DNA of 34,142 nucleotides from contig CACYCS010000010.1 in NCBI GenBank assembly GCA_902773005.1, positions 1-34,142 of the forward strand, written 5' to 3'. This stretch comes from an uncultured Erysipelotrichaceae bacterium. Lineage in GTDB: Bacteria > Bacillota_I > Bacilli_A > RFN20 > CAG-826. The notes under the pieces were generated by a model. That model saw only the letters and a program-made list of their open reading frames with translations. It was not told the origin of the DNA and made no database searches. Shown one piece after another: positions 33,081-34,142 of the stretch (positions are counted from its first letter, which is position 1; each line of letters begins with the position of its first letter). Both the position numbers and the translations under genes were made by a program.

Positions 33081-33086
33081 TATAAA
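33081..33086 (-). promoter_or_regulatory. Leaderless-type -10 box of the DUF6273-like gene
   Basis: Minus strand TTTATA in a TATATATA-rich stretch, 8 nt before the ATG at 33072; the -35 is poor. Confidence 0.4.
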
Positions 33087-33342
33087 TAAGGATGGGGGCA
33101 GGCAAAAACCCGCATTTCAAAAATTGCGCGACGAAGTGCAATTATTGCGTGGCGCCACCTATCAGGAAATAGACTGTTTCCTTCAATTGCGTTTGTGCTT
33201 TCGATAATGTTAGAAACGCTTTTGAAAGCTTGTTTTCTTCATTTATAAACCGCCGCGAAATACATTTTTTACGGCGTCTTTATTATCGGAAGAACTGCTA
33301 AAATAAAACATTTAAAACGAATATCAGAGCAATCGTTACCGA

Positions 33343-33493
33343 AATCATTTTCTGCAACAAAATATAAGAATCATCGGATAATTTTTGAATTCACTGCTCA
33401 TTTTAATTCCGAAATTTAACGATTATAACCTGCGTTTCAATTCCGCACTAAGTGCTTAAAAAAGATAGATAGTGCGACATTGAAGTCAATATT
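33343..33493 (+). repeat. Copy 1 of a diverged direct repeat (period 214 bp)
   Basis: The last 67 nt (33427-33493) match copy 2 with only two differences. The first part is more diverged but keeps the same spacing, including TCATCGGATAA at 33371-33381 against TTATCGGATAA in copy 2. Inside the conserved part CGCACTA and TAGTGCG form a 7-bp inverted repeat around a 19-nt spacer. Confidence 0.85.
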
Positions 33494-33556
33494 TCTATCA
33501 CAAATTCTTAGTTAAATTTCAGCAATTAGTAATCGTTTTGAAACAATGGGCAACAG

Positions 33557-33707
33557 AATCATTCTTTTTGCCATAATATAGGTATTATCGGATAAAGTTT
33601 TAATTAGACAAACGTATTATTTAGGAATTTGTGCCGCAAAAACCTGCGATTCAATTCCGCACTATGTGCTTAAAAAAGATAGATAGTGCGACATTGAAGT
33701 CAATATT
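33557..33707 (+). repeat. Copy 2 of a diverged direct repeat (period 214 bp)
   Basis: Same layout as copy 1 at a constant offset of 214. The conserved core is at 33641-33707; the palindrome TTATC-G-GATAA is at 33585-33595. Similarity ends sharply after 33707. Confidence 0.85.
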
Positions 33708-34104
33708 ATTACATCTCAATGGCAGGCATAATCCATCGAGTTTCAAATCCCAGCGGAGAGTTTTAAAACGTCGCGCGTCATTTTCTGAGTTTACGTTAAG
33801 ATATTTGCTAAAAATGGCTAAAATCCGCGCGTTGCATATACGATTCTTGTGAAGTTTGTCTGGCTATATCGAACAAACTTAGATTTTCTATATTGCGATT
33901 GATGCTTTTTCCATATGCATTATTCATCAAAAGCAGATTGGATATGCTCTCCGGCAAATCGTGAAATCGTAGATATCACCTGCATTATCGAGGCTGTGCA
34001 CCTGACAATGGTACCAGCTTTAAATGGGCTAAGCTTTCTTCTTTCATATATTAATAACCGAGCAGTTTAGAACCTTCTGCTGTATGCTTATTCGGCATCG
34101 GTAG

Positions 34105-34128
34105 GAGGGCCTAGGCCCTCGGTTTTTT
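34105..34128 (+). terminator. Strong terminator with no gene in front
   Basis: GAGGGC (34105-34110), CTAG loop, GCCCTC (34115-34120), then GG and six T. No plus-strand gene ends nearby, so it may belong to an untranslated RNA or a very short unrecognised gene. Confidence 0.85.
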
Positions 34129-34142
34129 GGACGCAGGCATGC

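Larger units (their letters stand above)
33091..34104. other. AT-rich apparently non-coding region
   Basis: About 1 kb, clearly richer in A/T than the rest of the window, with no convincing reading frame. It contains the 214-bp-period repeat described below, a hairpin AATTGC/GCAATT (33122-33143) and no recognisable tRNA. Confidence 0.6.

Noticed and set aside
33343..33707. CRISPR array
   Set aside because: Only two repeat units, 214 bp apart, with long diverged repeats and no uniform spacers or cas genes.
33631..33852. 73-codon frame in the right-hand AT-rich region
   Set aside because: It starts inside the conserved core of a non-coding repeat, has no ribosome site and a low-complexity basic product.

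Overview
The window looks like a chromosomal segment of an uncultured, probably gut- or rumen-associated member of the Bacilli (Bacillota), close to the Erysipelotrichales/RF39/RFN20 grade. This placement is inferred from gene content and layout. The rpsD / ezrA / cysteine desulfurase arrangement is the Bacillus-type one. groES-groEL sits behind a CIRCE operator. There are many lipobox lipoproteins but no outer-membrane genes. TGA is used as a stop codon, so the code is standard and not the Mycoplasma code. No tRNA, rRNA, transposase, integrase, phage structural gene or CRISPR array was recognised.

Layout. 1-2358 (-): truncated cysteine desulfurase and EzrA. 2636-3459 (+): rpsD with promoter, long leader and terminator. 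3493-5270 (+): secreted M6-type metalloprotease lipoprotein. 5324-7381 (-): groL and groES under CIRCE/HrcA-type control. 7545-9239: Nudix hydrolase, a Pr6Pr-like membrane protein and a VanZ-like protein. 9247-11805: a small PBECR-like putative nuclease (-) and a second M6-type metalloprotease lipoprotein (+), fired from back-to-back promoters that share a palindromic -35. 11816-15419 (-): ThrE-type threonine/serine exporter and a large Fe-S/flavin enoate reductase-like enzyme. 15516-19181 (+): a decayed bioY copy, a TIR-domain protein, then an intact bioY copy. 19310-25137 (+): pckA, oadA, oadG, biotin carrier, oadB and birA. 25332-33090 (-): cell-surface genes (small membrane protein, a lipoprotein with glycosyltransferase-like motifs, a permuted family 3 glycosidase anchored at both ends, another lipoprotein, and a DUF6273-like membrane protein). 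33091-34142: about 1 kb of AT-rich, apparently non-coding DNA with a diverged tandem repeat of 214 bp period and an orphan terminator.

How the genes work together. The most coherent module is metabolic. ATP-forming PEP carboxykinase makes oxaloacetate, and a biotin-dependent Na+-pumping oxaloacetate decarboxylase turns it into pyruvate. BirA attaches the biotin and BioY imports it, so PEP could be converted to pyruvate with both ATP and a sodium gradient gained. The most unusual gene is the TIR protein at 16433-18403: zinc ribbon, TIR, charged coiled coil and DUF6273, lying between two direct copies of bioY. That suggests gain or loss of a defence-like gene by recombination. Across the window, several genes without a Shine-Dalgarno sequence have a -10 box only 7-11 nt before the start codon, which suggests leaderless mRNAs are common in this organism.
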